Assembly (NCBI GenBank): GCA_963575645.1
Contig: OY754464.1
Location: forward strand, 79,458,948 to 79,522,947
From: Xanthostigma xanthostigma
Taxonomy: Eukaryota; Arthropoda; Insecta; Raphidioptera; Raphidiidae
Reading direction: 5' to 3'
DNA: 64,000 bases
A model generated the notes under the pieces. It was not told the origin of the DNA. It saw only the letters and a program-made list of their open reading frames with translations, and made no database searches. A program made the translations under genes and the position numbers. Below, in pieces: positions 34,630 through 46,575 of this stretch. Every line of letters begins with the position of its first letter. Position 1 is the first letter of the stretch.

Positions 34630-36136
34630 TAAAAAATAAAATTGTAACTTTGTTTGCAATTTGGCTTTTGAAAAAAAAAATTATCGATTTTTTTATTGTA
34701 TTTTAAAACTTTATTATAAATAATATTGATAAACGATGCGAAAAACTTTCAAAAAACTTTTTTTAAATTAATTATAAGCAATTTAAAATTGATAAAATAT
34801 TAAAAAAAATCACGTGACTGCAAACGCACTAAAATTGTTTTTGACAGTTGTGACGTCATAATGGTAAAATGTATATACGCAGTATACTATCAATGGCTTC
34901 TACATGTGTATTGACTAAAATATTATGACGTCGCATTATGTTCGGGAAATGTCGGCGCGTTCTCGGAACTGGGTACAAAAATTTATTTTTAATTTGATAT
35001 AACTTTTGAATTATAACAAAAATAAAAAAAAGAAAAATAGTTTTATTATAAAACTTATATACGATCTTTCCATTTATGACAAAAAAAAATTCATTCAAAA
35101 GCCCAATTGGGGAAGCTATGTGATTTTTTTAAGTCACTTTTAATATACGTATAGGTAGCACGATAAAAACTTTTAAAAAATTGCTCTTCCTCCAAAAAAA
35201 CACTAAAATGAGGAAAATAATAATAATTTGAAGCCGGCGCCAATTTAATAAAAGTTAAAGTATAAAAATAAAAAGTTAGAGTAAATAAATTGGCGTCGAT
35301 CACCTCAAATTTTATTATTTTCTTCCTGTAGTGGCTTTTTTAAAGGAAGGTCAATTTTTTTCAAAAGTTTTTGTTTTCTTTTTAGTCGACTTGCAAAACG
35401 TAATTTGCGCGTTATTAAATATTAGCCGACTTCTTTTTTCAAACTTAAAACTAAAAATATAAAAAAACGACCCAACCGATTTGATTAAAATTTATGTGAT
35501 GTTTTCCTGAATACATGCTTCGTCACCGGCCTATAAAATAGGTTTACATCCATGAAAAGTAGCTACTTTACAAGAGGTGTAACACACAAAATAAATTAAT
35601 CTAACGACAGTTATAAAATTCTTCCGTGTTTTAAAACAGGCGCCCTTGTCGGGCTTAGAAAAGCATTGTTCTTTTATGTGACATTATGACGTCATTGTAA
35701 TATTGTGACGTCTCTTGTTCCGTGTGTGCGATCTGCAGAGGAGGTCCGGCTGTTGATGACACGTTATTAAAAGACGTTTTGTTACAAGCGGTCACCGTCG
35801 AGATAACCCCACGGCCACAACGCCGGACCGACCGGACAATTTGTCCGCAGTTAAAACCAAAGAGCTCCTTGATCAAAGATTATCACAGCGCATTATTATG
35901 CATGTTGATTTGTTTCATTAAAGTATACATCAAAAGGTAGCTTTTTATTACGAGGACATAAAGAAAACGGTACGTACGTACGTATAAGTACGTAGGAACG
36001 TACATATTTATTTTTACATTTCGTAAGAATTTTTAATGTGAAAAATTGCTATGCAGACTTTCTTAAACAATATAAAATTTGCAAATCTTTGATTAACGTC
36101 TGATTATAATTGTCTGAAAAATTGGTCGATAACTTA
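34630..36136. other. Unassigned region
   Basis: A+T-rich, with repeated TGACGTCA-like text at 34,850, 34,925, 35,690 and 35,707. The open frame at 35,722-35,940 (+, 72 codons) has no recognised domain. A CGTA-rich simple stretch lies at 35,975-36,005. No gene or clear element end found. Confidence 0.35.
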
Positions 36137-36689
36137 TCTATACTAATATATAAAGCTGAAGAGTTTGCTTGTTTGTTTGGTTGAACGCGCTAATCTCAGA
36201 AACTACTGGTTCGAATTGAAAAATGTTTTTTTGTTGGATAGCCCATTTATCGAGGAAGGCTATAGGCCATATAATATCACGCTACGACCAATTGGAGCGG
36301 AGCATCAATGAAAAATGTTGCAAGATGTATCTCAAAATTAGTCCGTCCGACAAATATTATCAGGTGAAATGCCTTAACTAAATATTGCAATATTAGCGCG
36401 TCACGTTCACAAGCCCGGATAGCTCAGGCGGTAGAGCGTAAGACTCTTAATGCAAGGGTCTTGGGTTCTATATTAAATATTTATTACTTATATTAAAAAA
36501 AATTTATTACTTAAAAAAAGTATAAATACTGCTTTTTAACAACAAAAACTTTTGAACGGTAACTCCGATCATTATAAAGTTTGGACACAACATTTATCTC
36601 GGTAAACTAAGATGAATGTGTGTACTCATGTCCCTTCCTTCCCCATTCGTTCTTTTGCATCCGGATGAAACTGGGAGAGACCGCTATAG
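36137..36689 (+). mobile_element. Lep1-type Helitron with tRNA-Lys-like cassette (copy A)
   Basis: The 5' TC follows A, then TATACTAATATATAAAGCTG. The 3' hairpin is CCGGATGAAACTGGG and the end is worn (GCTATAG). Between about 36,355 and 36,540 it carries a cassette absent from the plain copies (leader CAGGTGAAATGC, a tRNA-like piece, an A+T-rich tail, GTATAAATACTGC). Confidence 0.8.
36413..36468 (+). pseudogene. tRNA-Lys(CTT)-like pseudogene, 3' truncated
   Basis: GCCCGGATAGCTCAGGCGGT, then AGAGC, matches the acceptor and D arm of insect tRNA-Lys. The anticodon loop reads CTCTTAA, giving CTT. The sequence stops in the T loop at GGGTTC and runs into A+T-rich text. The anticodon stem no longer pairs well. 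It lies inside a Helitron. Confidence 0.75.
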
Positions 36690-36751
36690 TTGAATATAAA
36701 ATGTAATTTGCATTGATTATTATGGTTCCATAAAACAAAATACAGTAGAAC

Positions 36752-36915
36752 CTCTTTAAGTCGAACCTCGATAAGTCGAAAACCTCCAAAACTCGAAAAA
36801 ATGTTTTGTTCCCTTCCCTACAATCGCCAAAACCCATGACTCGAAATCTCATCCTTCTATAGGTCGAAATAATCAAAATCAATGAGTCCGTACAAGCCAT
36901 TTCTGTACATATTTT
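36752..36915 (+). mobile_element. Pogo/Tigger-like end
   Basis: TACAGTAGAACCTCTTTAAG, then TCGAACCTCGATAAGTCG, has the form of pogo-type terminal repeats beside TA. The stretch TACAAGCCATTTCTGTACAT is shared with 48,165-48,200. Confidence 0.55.
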
Positions 36916-37504
36916 CCCTCCACTTAAAGTTCATATTTGTAACAGAATTAAATTTCCCGTCAAGTGAAATAATTCAGACAGAGTATACCGTTAGACAAAG
37001 AGAGAAATAAATATTAATCATCCAAAATAAACAGAACATTCAAGAATGGAGCTTACGCGTGTACAAAACACCTGAACAACGCTATATATGTATTCGCGTG
37101 TATTGTTCAAGAATAAGACAGACAACAGCTGGTGGTGGGAAGGACGTTCCGGCCCATCCCAAAATGCCTCGCCGAAGAACTTGCGTGGGTAACTACAGGT
37201 TTAACCTACTTGGATTGCTAATCTCACAAGTCATTACTCATCTGACGTGCGTACTTCTGATATATTCACTCTGCCAAAGTTTCGCAAACGTTCGATTACG
37301 AAACGCACTTTTCGAACCGATTATCTCTATATCGAGTGCCAATAATCAACATTGCAATAGGCTGCAGTATAAAAGAATAAATAGTTTTAGAGAAAAATAT
37401 ATGTTAGATTCTAAAAAATGACCCAGTGTTTAATATAAACATTGAGATTAATAAGATTTCTATTAAAAAAAAGTATAAAATACTGCAATCGGCCATTTTG
37501 ACTG
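36916..37504. other. Unassigned, with a 120-codon open frame
   Basis: 37,059-37,421 (+) is open for 120 codons and has one hydrophobic stretch (residues about 46-75). No family is recognised and codon use is not distinctive. I do not call a gene. Confidence 0.3.
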
Positions 37505-38018
37505 AAACACCGAATGACGTCATGCCTTCTTAAATCAAAGAGAATATAAACACTTGAAGTAAATAATCATCGCGTCGCTTAAATTTTTTTTGCGATCATT
37601 CACTTCTGCATCATTTAATTAGTTGATTTGTTGTTTATTTGTTTTTTTTTGCGATATTTTATAACACTTATTTCATAGGTTATTTTACTTGCAACTATAG
37701 AAAAACATACTATTTTTACTACTAAGTACCTAGTTTTAAGAAAATACTTAAGACAAATCGTATCATAAAGTATATTTAGTATTTACATACCGTTCTACGA
37801 AATATCTCTGCACTACAGCTCTACACCCATAAATACAACATGTAATGTCAGCTGTCACTAAGGCATGACGTCACAAGCGTTTTAGAGATTACTTGAAAAT
37901 AGACAGACAAAAATGCAATAATTTGCGTTAAATATTAATTTATTGCTGAAATAATGTTTTTTTTTTCGAAATAGTACAAGTGTACCTACATTACAGAACT
38001 GGATTTCAAAATCTGTCA
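37505..38018 (-). repeat. Interspersed repeat family U (copy 2)
   Basis: Reverse of 27,627-28,143, about 514 bp, with the same CRE-like sites and CTCTACACCCATAAATACAA. Confidence 0.8.
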
Positions 38019-38074
38019 TCATGCCTATTCTTTTGTTCCTGGAAACGATATGTCGGGAATTTTATTACTTCTGT

Positions 38075-38314
38075 CAACAAATAAATAAACACGTGTTTCA
38101 TGCTTTTTCAAAAACAACCCCTTCAGAGGGCGAAAAGAGTCAAATAGTCTAAAAATCATTTTCAAGGTTCGTCAGGCGAAGTAGATCACGTGAATGTCAT
38201 CAATTTTGAAATCTATTAGGGGGGTCTACGTAGAGAAAGGAGTAGCTATGCCAAATAATGGGAAAGCATCCGTGTTCCGGTTCAATTTCGTGCGAAGCCG
38301 TGGGTAACGGCTAG
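38075..38314 (+). mobile_element. Helitron-like 3' portion, same family as 1-659
   Basis: AACAAATAAATAAACACG through to TGCGAAGCCGTGGGTAACGG, then CTAG followed by T. It lacks the palindromic MITE seen at 441-596. Confidence 0.7.
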
Positions 38315-38487
38315 TAATTAATAACCGTTTTGTAGACGTACCATGGATGTACGGGTATATTTATGGTGTAGGTGCAGGTAGACATAATATAGTGGTGGAC
38401 GTACGGGCATATATGGTGGAAGAGCGGGGTTTTTAAAACCGATGAAAAAATCAGAAGAAAATGAAATTATTACTATTTTATATAATA

Positions 38488-38715
38488 CTAGCAATCCGCC
38501 CCGGTTTCACCCGAGTGCGATAAAATGTATTTCGTTTGCGACTCGGTGTCTGAACTAATAGCTTTGAGCAAGTTCTAACAGATTTGCTTCTGAGCTAATA
38601 GCTTTGAGCGAATTCTATCAGATGTCGCTACTTAGTACTAAAACAGTTTTTTTGTTTGCCTCTTAACCAATAGCTTTGAGCAAATTTTATCAGATGTCGC
38701 TGCGTGACTATAACA
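38488..38715 (-). mobile_element. Helitron 3' end fragment
   Basis: CTAG (38,488-38,491) leads into CCCCGGTTTCACCCG, the reverse of the 3' hairpin, then three copies of TAGCTTTGAGC(A/G)A. Confidence 0.7.
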
Positions 38716-38721
38716 GTTTGT

Positions 38722-38942
38722 AATCGGCCATGGCCTTGAATAAGGAACCATCTCGATATTTATCTGGAATTATTGAGTGAAACCATGGAAAACCTCAACG
38801 AGACGACCGGTACAGGAATTATCGTTTCTCGGCGAGAGGCAGCAGGAAAAAGTCTCAGCCACATCTGTCCCCTCCGGGATTCGAACCCAGTACCTCCCGA
38901 AAGCGAGTCTAGTGCTCTCACCGCTACGCCCCCCGGCTCGGT
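38722..38942 (-). mobile_element. tRNA-derived SINE (copy 4)
   Basis: Reverse orientation. GGGATTCGAACCCAGTACCT is box B reversed. The body reads CCGGTACAGGAATTATCG. The tail distal to CCATGGCCTTGAATAAGG is missing. Confidence 0.85.
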
Positions 38943-39448
38943 AAACAAGTAACAAATAAATAACTGTTCGTACAGATTAACCTTGATTTGATTGCAAATT
39001 ATAGACGTTCGGCAAGTAAGGTCATTAGCGTCTTCGAGCTTGGAACGGCAATTATAAAGCGCTACGCAGTTTGTGCGAGTTTACGAAGCACTTCTCGCAA
39101 GCTCTCAAGTTTTAGCTGCAGGCAGACAAGCAGATGACGCCCCATTAGTGAGTGAGGCGGGACGGAGGAAGGGGGAGGGGAGGCCTGCGAACGGAGAGGT
39201 AGGAGCGAAAGGCACGTTAGATTGATTGCTTTACAAATGTTATGTTGTTATATCGTATAATTCATTAACGAAGTCCACCGGTCGTCCTTTCTTATATGTT
39301 TAACGAACGGCTGTTCTGATTTAGTTTCACACACTTCAGAGACATGTTGAAATTATTGGAAGGAAATTCCTTATGGGACGTTATAGATATGAATGGAGAG
39401 GGCTGGAAAAAAAATTTGAAAAGAAGTTTGACCCTGCAGGCCATCCCT
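38943..39448. other. Unassigned, partly G+C-rich
   Basis: 39,000-39,215 is G+C-rich (GGAGGAAGGGGGAGGGGAGG) with a TATAAAG at 39,052. No downstream gene supports a promoter call. One copy of the short dispersed motif starts at about 39,002. Confidence 0.35.
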
Positions 39449-39544
39449 GTAACTTCCCGCTATTTTCGAGTTCAAAACGCTCAAAAATATATAAAATATA
39501 GCAAGAAGTTTATTTTTTAGCTCTTCGAGCTCAAATAAAAAACA

Positions 39545-40110
39545 CTTTGTTACGAAATTTTCGTTCACGATATCTCATGAACAAATGAACGATTTTGATG
39601 CGATTTGCGGTAGTCGACACAATTTTTTAACCTAAAAAAGTAATTTATTACAGAAAAATCGATCTCATAGGAATTTTACGAGCAATTTAAAGAAAACACT
39701 TTTTTACAAATTTTTCGTTCACGATATCTCGTGAACAAATGAGCTGATTTTGATGCGGTTTGCGGCGATCGACGCAGTTTTTTTAACCTAAGAAAGTAAA
39801 TTATTACAAAAAAATCGATTTGATAAGAATTTTACGAGTAATTATAAAAAATTACTTTTTTCCTAATTTTTCGTTCACGTTATCTCATGAACAAATTAAC
39901 CAATTTTGATCTGGTTTGCAGCGATCGACGCAGTTTTTTTAGCCTAAGAAAGTAATTTATTACAAAAAAATCGATCTGATAACAATTTTAAGAGTCATTT
40001 TAAAAAAACACTTTTTTACGATTTTTTCGTTCACGGTATCTCGTGAACAAATGAACCGATATTGATGCGGTTTGCGAAAATCGACACAGTTTGTTAAGCA
40101 GAAGAGCTGA
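39545..40110. repeat. Tandem array, 154-156-bp unit, 4 copies
   Basis: TCGTTCACG(A/G/T)TATCTC begins at 39,561, 39,715, 39,871 and 40,027. Each unit continues TGAACAAATGAACCGATTTT or close, then GCGATCGACGCAGTTTTTTT and GTAATTTATTACAAAAAAAT. Confidence 0.9.
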
Positions 40111-40322
40111 TTAGATTTTGGAATTAATCGGTTTAGTAGTTTAGAAAACATTTAACAAAAACAAATTTAAAAAAATTTTTGAAACTTGTTTTTTTACGAT
40201 TTCTCAAAATTTTTTGGGCCGAATCGTTTCAAATTTTCAGGAAGTCTAAGTTCACCAAGTTCACGTCAGATGCCGCAAACCGCGTTTCAGTCGGACACTC
40301 CGTTCAAAAGATATAAAAGGTT

Positions 40323-40422
<100 letters not shown>

Positions 40423-40582
40423 GCCCTACGGACATCATCGCCAAAATAGTTTCAATAGCTTCCTAGGACCTCAAAACGTCGAGATCTGGCGAAAACTCGA
40501 TTTTCGAAAATCGGGGTGAAACCAATAACTTCCCGATTTTTGAAAAAAAAAAAGTTTTTTTTTTTAAAGCGGGAAGTTAAAA

Positions 40583-40880
40583 AACGTAAGAAAAAAGCGT
40601 ATAAAGAAAAGGCGTAAAGAAAATCTGTAACGAAAATCTAATCTATTGTATGTCTGTCAGTAGACATAGAACGTTGAAATTTGGCACACTTATAATATAG
40701 GACATAGGACAAATCTTAACGGAGTTGGATTTTTGAATTTTGGTCCCAGAGAGGAGCAAATTGAAAAAAAAAAAGTTTTTCGCTTATAATTCGTTCAATT
40801 TAAATGAGATCGGTTCGAAACCTGTCTATAACGAGAGAGGAGAAATTTTTACATAGATTTCATATAATGTAGTGGATGCA
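40583..40880. repeat. Repeat fragment
   Basis: GTTGAAATTTGGCACACTTA and TTCAATTTAAATGAGATCGG are forms of interspersed non-coding repeats; the second recurs at 43,130 and 60,900. Confidence 0.4.
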
Positions 40881-40884
40881 TACA

Positions 40885-41700
40885 TTAAGTAGGTTAAGTT
40901 ACGTATATTAATTGAAATAACTGCAAAGGTAGTGTTGATTGTAACACTTATTTAAGGAGGTTGAGCCGTTTTACGAAGATAATGAAAAAAATCTGAAGTA
41001 AAGTTTTTTTTAATAGATTTTTTATGACAAAATTTTATTTATAAAGTAAAAAATTACAAAAAACTTTTAAATGTAGTCTTACGAAAAATATGTCAACCTA
41101 GCATGCAAACGGTACATTTTAATTTTTTGCAAATAACCAAATAATGTCAGCAGTTCCGAAAACTAACTATGTATGTAAAGCATCGATGTCTTACGCGTAT
41201 TTTAATATTATTTCCAATTTAATTAGGAGGCTTTTAATCATTAAAAAAAATTATTAAATTTAGTACTTTTCGATTATGGACTTTTATTCTTGACTATTTT
41301 AACAATTTTAACTGAATTTTCAACTTTTTAATGATTTAATTTTTATTACTTCTTATTTATTTTTTTAATTATTTACTGCAAAAAATATGTAAAATACAGA
41401 TATTTATATAAATTTATTTTTTTATTTTGTACAAAAAATTCAAAAGCTAGTCCATTAAGTAAAATACTGAAGTAATTAATTAATATTTAAAAAAAAAAGT
41501 ATTTATTTATGCCTTTATAACAATAATTTATTGGTATCATCGACTTATAACCTTTTATAAAAATGTATTATGGAAACGTTCCCATTTAGAATTTGACTTA
41601 CTTTTGATTGGGACTGTAACGGATCAACCTCCTTAAGTGTTCTAGTTAATAATGCTTGGTTTGCCTTTCAATTAATATACGTAACTTAACCTACTTACAA
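40885..41700. mobile_element. Palindromic element split at its centre by a TTAA element
   Basis: AGTAGGTTAAGTTACGTATA, then TTAATTGAAA, at 40,889 is mirrored at 41,660-41,697. The two halves meet at TTAA, where the 40,952-41,636 element entered. Confidence 0.7.
40952..41636 (-). mobile_element. TTAA-flanked TIR element (copy 2, intact ends)
   Basis: TTAA, then GGAGGTTGAGCCGTT at the left; GGATCAACCTCC, then TTAA at the right. It has perfect 4-bp TTAA at both sides and GGAGGTTGA terminal repeats. A+T-rich inside, no transposase. Reverse of the copies at 22,970 and 47,130. Confidence 0.85.
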
Positions 41701-42670
41701 TACAAAAACTATTTTTGATAAATACGTACACAGATACTTTTTGTCTCATATCTCAGGAGTAGTGATTCGTAGGAAAAAAATATAATAACAGTTTTTGTAG
41801 ACAATTGCATGATCTACAACTTTTGTCTGACCTATTTTTAGATAACATTTACCGTTCACGAGAAAACTGCAAAAAACCGATACTTTCGACTTTTGACCTT
41901 GAATACATTTTGAAGCAGATGTAGGATCGATGGAAACTTTTTTATATTTTATTTGTAACAGTGCAGTACTTAAGACCTGTACCAATTTTCAGCTCTATGC
42001 GAATTATGTTTATTTTGACTGGACTAGGCACTAGATGAGAGATTGTAGATAATAGACGCTCAACAACTAAGGACATCAGAGTCACTGTACTAGGTCAAAG
42101 CGAACAAATGACTTCTAACACTATATCTTTTGTTATTACGGACCATCTCATAATATTCTAGGGTAGGAAAGATATAACAAGGTTATTTGAAGTTAACACT
42201 CTGTACGTGAAAGATGTTCTTAATTGTAATTTATAGCTTCATAATACCTCGTTCGCGAAAAGCTTCGTCTAACATCGTTTCACTTCGTGTAATAACCTAA
42301 CCAAACTCTCTTGCGTACAGTATGTTCCAGTATGCGTATAATCAAGCAAATGACGTCTGGTGTTTGTCCGTCGGATTGTTTATTTGGAGTTAAACTTCTG
42401 AACCAATTTTGATTGATTTTCACTATAGTGCTTCTACTAAAGGGGGCTAATTAGCGCAACCGAAACCGATGATTTTTTTTACAAAAAGAGACATCGCAGA
42501 GAAGTTTCGTACAAAAATAAAAAGAAAAACTATGGCAAAACAACGTCGTTAAAATAACAGACAGATTCTTAAAAAAATGAACAATGAAATGCATCATATA
42601 GAGGGTGACCGGTAATTGCTCGTATTCTTCTCGGGAGAAGAAACTATGACTAATTTGGAATGGTTTAACC
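41701..42670. other. Repeat fragments and unassigned
   Basis: 41,720-42,010 has the style of a non-coding insect repeat (CACGAGAAAACTGCAAAAAA, CTGTACCAATTTTCAGCTCT) but no second copy here. A short dispersed motif lies at 42,055. 42,080-42,670 is unassigned. Confidence 0.35.
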
Positions 42671-42935
42671 CAGGAGTGGGCAAATCTTTTGATCGTCGCG
42701 CCACATTGCGGATGAAAATTTGACCGTGGGCCAAACAATTTCTTTTTCTAATTTTAAGTACCTATAGTTTTTTTGAAACAACTATTTCAAGTTTTTAAAT
42801 CCCATTTATTATTTTTCTAAAATTCTTTTTATGCACCAACTTATGGCAAACAGTAATATTTTTGCTTTTAATAATCACTTATAAAATGTTTCGCGGGCCG
42901 GATCCGGCCCGCGGGACGCCATTTGCCCAAATCCG
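42671..42935. mobile_element. hAT-type MITE, 265 bp
   Basis: The left end is CAGGAGTGGGCAAATC. The right end, reading inward, is CGGATTTGGGCAAATGGCG. Flanks are GTTTAACC (42,663-42,670) and ATTTAACC (42,936-42,943), an 8-bp target duplication with one change. It contains the 20-bp palindrome GCGGGCCGGATCCGGCCCGC. Confidence 0.8.
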
Positions 42936-42973
42936 ATTTAACCTTATCAGTTGGGGGTTTGAAATGCGTTATT

Positions 42974-43545
42974 TTGACGTGATAACGTCTTATAAATTGA
43001 TGAATCACCAATCTTATAAATTGATAAAACACCGGCTGCATGCACGAAAAAGTGTAACGTTCCTAAATCCTAACGTTCGTAACGCGTAACGTTCCGCCTG
43101 ACCCTGTGCGTGCTTTTTGCTAATTTCTCGCTCAATTTAAATCAGATCGGTTTGAAACCAGTCTTAAACGAAAGAGGAGAACATTTTACATAGATTTCGT
43201 ATAACAGAATTTGCCTAAACAGTTTTTTTATACAAATTTATATAGAAAAATATTTTATACAAATTTATATAGAAAAATAGCTGTATAAATGCATTCAATT
43301 TTTTGACATTAGTATATTGTGAAATGCAAGGCCTTCTAAGTTAAGTATTGGAATAACTAATTATTATTAGAACATAATACTTTGTAAGTTGCAAACGTCA
43401 CTTTTGACATTTCTTATCATTCCGACACCAAGGATAAGCGGATTGAAACCAAATTTTGGGAGGTTTAGGTTATGTATTACGGAATACGTTATCACGTAAA
43501 ACTATCGTCCGTAAACCGACTTTCCAGACAACCAATTTTTTTTAT
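42974..43545. mobile_element. Family O element (copy 2)
   Basis: The left end is GACGTGATAACGTCTTATAA. The right end is ACGTTATCACGTAAAACTAT, then CGTCCGTAAACCGAC and CCAATTTTT. Near the right it carries AAGGATAAGCGGATTGAAAC, a piece of family F. Confidence 0.75.
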
Positions 43546-44320
43546 GATAATGACACTTCCGAATTTTTATTTATCATAAGTTTTAACACACAACGTAAAA
43601 CCTATCAGTAAAATTCGTGGTTTTTAGCTTTAGGAAGGTTGACCAATTAGGAAGCTATCAGATCATGGAAAAATTCAGGCCAAAAAGTTTCTTTAATTTT
43701 TGACTCCCAAAATTCGGATTTTTGTAAATAGAAAATCGAAGTAGATTTTCTCGAAAATAACGCATTTCCGACCCCCAAGTGATAGAGGTTAAATCATTCC
43801 ATAATTTCTTTTCTCGAGAGGAATACGATCAATGACCGGTCATCCTGCATATTGTTGAATTCGCGCTTCAATAAACTTTTACTTGTCAACTTACACGATG
43901 CCCTTGAATGAAATGTTTTTTTTTCATTTCCAAATTCACCCCCTGAAATTAAATCCCGCAGAATAAAAATTCAACTTTTAAATACTTCACGTCTATAGAT
44001 GGGCCCACTACAATATCTCTGTGGCAAATTTCATATTTTTTGCGCCAAATAGTTTAAGAGAAAATCGCCTACGACAGACGGACGGACGGACACCGAAATG
44101 ATTCCATAAGTGTATGGAACACTAAAAATCTATATTTCAGAACACTGTGTACAAAACTGTTAAAGAAACATTAGACAAACGCTATTACCAAATTAAGTTT
44201 ATTTGCAACATAATCTAATAAAGTCTTGTGTACATTATACATCATTAATGTATTAACAAAACATTTTACAGAGATTTCAATAAAAAAAAACACAAACGCG
44301 AAACGTTTTTTGCACTAGGC
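43546..44320. other. Repeat fragment and unassigned
   Basis: 43,650-44,130 ends GACGGACGGACGGACACCGA, then AATGATTCCATAAGTG, in the style of a retroposon 3' region. The rest is unassigned. Confidence 0.4.
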
Positions 44321-44510
44321 GGCAGTACTGGTATCCATATTTTTTTAATTTTTCTATTAAATGCATTCGGAGCGCGGCGGCACTGTCGGCCTGCCGTCGT
44401 AGCTTGCCGCGACTGCAGACCGCACTACTGCTCCTGAACCAGTACTGCCGCCTGCGGTCTGCCGCTGCAGTCTGCGGTTTGCAGTCTGCGGTCGCATTCG
44501 GAATCATACC
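44321..44510. repeat. G+C-rich CTGCGGT-type repeat with inverted ends
   Basis: GGCGGCAGTACTGGT (44,321) is exactly reversed at 44,438-44,452. The right part repeats CTGCGGTCTG/CAGTCTGCGGT five or so times. GCATTCGGA occurs on both sides. Confidence 0.7.
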
Positions 44511-44652
44511 TTAAAAAGTATTAATAAAATACGATTGTTAGAATGATTACATTATTAGACTCAATGTTTTTATACCGTCTCGGTGGGCCCCAATCACTGT
44601 ACTGGTGGGCCGCGCGCGTTTGACATCACTGCTTTATACTAACACCCTATGC

Positions 44653-45019
44653 CAGGGATCCCCAACCTGTTTGTACCTGCGAGCACATTAGTTGTTATAA
44701 TATTTTGTACAAAATTACCAGTGTTTTGTGAGAAAAAAAATGTCTTAGGATCAAGTAGTGACATCTGATACAATTCGCTAAAAAATATTAGTTCAGAAAC
44801 AAATCTGGTAGAATTTGCTCAAAGCTATTTGTTCAGACGCCAGGCTGCAATCGAAATACGTTTTACAGAATTATCTATCGCACCCGGGTGAAACCGGGAC
44901 GGGCCGCTAGTGGAATTAAAAATTCAGTAGTATTTAAAAAAAATAACAAAATGTTTACAATATCATTTTAATGTTGTCGACGGGCATGATTCCCGTCAGA
45001 ATAGGGTTGAGGACTCCTG
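44653..45019. mobile_element. hAT-type MITE with nested Helitron 3' end
   Basis: The left end is CAGGGATCCCCAACC and the right end, reading inward, CAGGAGTCCTCAACCC. Flanks CCCTATGC and CTCTATGA match at 6 of 8. A Helitron tail (AAACCGGGACGGGCCGCTAG, 44,891-44,910) lies inside. Confidence 0.7.
44693..44910 (+). mobile_element. Helitron fragment, CCGGG-type 3' end
   Basis: TTTTGTACAAAATTACCAGT through GCTCAAAGCTATTTGTTCAG to CCCGGGTGAAACCGGG and CTAG, followed by T. Confidence 0.7.
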
Positions 45020-45497
45020 CTCTATGAGCCAAGTCGGAGAATATGAACCCATTTTCACTACGCTACAAGATTTTTTTTAAAACTAGTATGTCGGGGGATT
45101 TTTAATATTTTTTATTTATGACAATAGATTAGTATAAATGTACGACGCTCCTTGATAGTTTCTGCAATATTTTGATGCCCCAAAACAGCAATCTATGAAC
45201 ACCCTGTATATAGATACGGCAGGGTATCTTCGCATTATATGCATGTACATACACATTATACAGTGTGTTTATTACCGCCGAATCTCTACGGACGTCGGGC
45301 TGCACTGAACAATGAACTCGGCCAATTATTCATCGTTTGGGTACAGTCTGTGGCAAAAGTGTCTCTAAACACCGGAGTATGCATCGAATGTAACTTTTTT
45401 TTATATTTCGACTGGGCACTGCTTCGCTCGCTTATCGCTACAACAAAAATGATCTGATCTAATCGCAACGGCGACATCTAAATCTTAATAGTGCGAG
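45020..45497. other. Unassigned region
   Basis: Overlapping open frames at 45,239-45,477 on both strands have no recognised domain. CACCCTGTATATAGAT at 45,200 resembles the end of CAGGGTG-type MITEs. Confidence 0.35.
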
Positions 45498-45963
45498 ATC
45501 CGGTATTAGAAATATATACCCTCATTTGTTATTTGATGACAAAGATTATATGTTAGATAATATATACATTGACAAATCGCACATGGGTTGCCTAGCTAAA
45601 TCGCGTACCGATGCTGTTAAATTAAATAAATTCTAATTAACTTTTTTGGATCAACTTCCCCGATTTGTTAATCATAAAAATCGAGCCTAAGATGAGAGAA
45701 TCTGACACAAATAAAATGTTTACAAAACAAATAAACCCAAAGAACACAACTATTTACAAGGTATGTTTATGTGGATGATCTATATTTCTATATAGAATCA
45801 ATGGTATATTCCAATTCGCCATATTCTCTCATTTTAGGATCGATTTTTATGATTAACTAATCGGGAAAGTTCATCCAAACAATTTATTTAATTTAACAGC
45901 ATCAGTACGCGATTCAACTAGGCAACCCATGTGCGAATTATCAATTCATATAGGTAAATATTA

Positions 45964-46575
45964 TCTATATATAATATATAAAGCTGAAGAGTTTGTTTGT
46001 TTGTTTGTTTGATAATCTCAGGAACTACTGGTTCAAATTGAAAAAAAAATGTTTTGTTGGATAGCTCATTTATCGAGGAAGGCTATAGGCTATATAAAAT
46101 CAGGCTACGACCATTAGGAGCGGAGCATTAATGAAAAATGTTCCAAATGTATCTTAAAAATAAGCTTCTATTCAGGCGAAATGCACTAACTAAGTATACT
46201 CATATTAGCGATGTAAGAATACAACGCCGGCTAGCGCAATCGGTAGAGCACAAGACTGTCAATACCTGGGTCGTGGGTTCGAGCCCTACCTTGGGCGAAT
46301 GCATTTTTATTTTTTTTTTATTTTCTACATTGCTTTCTTCTAAGGCTTACATTAAAATTTATTTTAATTGTATTTAATTAATTAAAAAAAATTATAAGTT
46401 AAAAAAAGTATAAATACTGCTTTTTATCGACAAAAAATTTTGAACGGTAACTCCGATCATCATGAAATTTGGACACAACATTCATCTCGGTAAACTAATA
46501 TGAATGTGTGTACTCATGTTCCTCCCTTCCCCATTCGTTCTTTTACACCCGGGTGAAACCGGACGGGACCGCTAG
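45964..46575 (+). mobile_element. Lep1-type Helitron with tRNA-like cassette (copy B)
   Basis: The 5' TC follows A. The 3' hairpin CCCGGGTGAAACCGG is followed by CTAG (46,572-46,575) and T. The cassette at about 46,160-46,430 holds a complete tRNA-like sequence, an A+T-rich tail and GTATAAATACTGC. Confidence 0.85.
46225..46298 (+). pseudogene. tRNA-like sequence, Lys-type frame with GTC at the anticodon position
   Basis: GCGCAATCGGTAGAGC (D arm, one mismatch), anticodon loop CTGTCAA and T arm GTGGGTTCGAGCCCTAC (well paired). The acceptor stem is only partly paired. The frame follows tRNA-Lys, but the anticodon would be GTC. Poly-T follows. Probably not a working tRNA gene. Confidence 0.7.

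Noticed and set aside
37059..37421. 120-codon frame as a host gene
   Set aside because: No domain, no homology that I recognise, no splice or start context. One such frame is expected by chance in 64 kb.
39040..39100. Core promoter at TATAAAG 39,052
   Set aside because: No initiator at the right spacing, no downstream gene and no second support.
46225..46298. Functional tRNA gene
   Set aside because: The acceptor stem and D stem have mismatches, the anticodon does not fit the rest of the molecule, and it lies inside a transposon in three worn copies.
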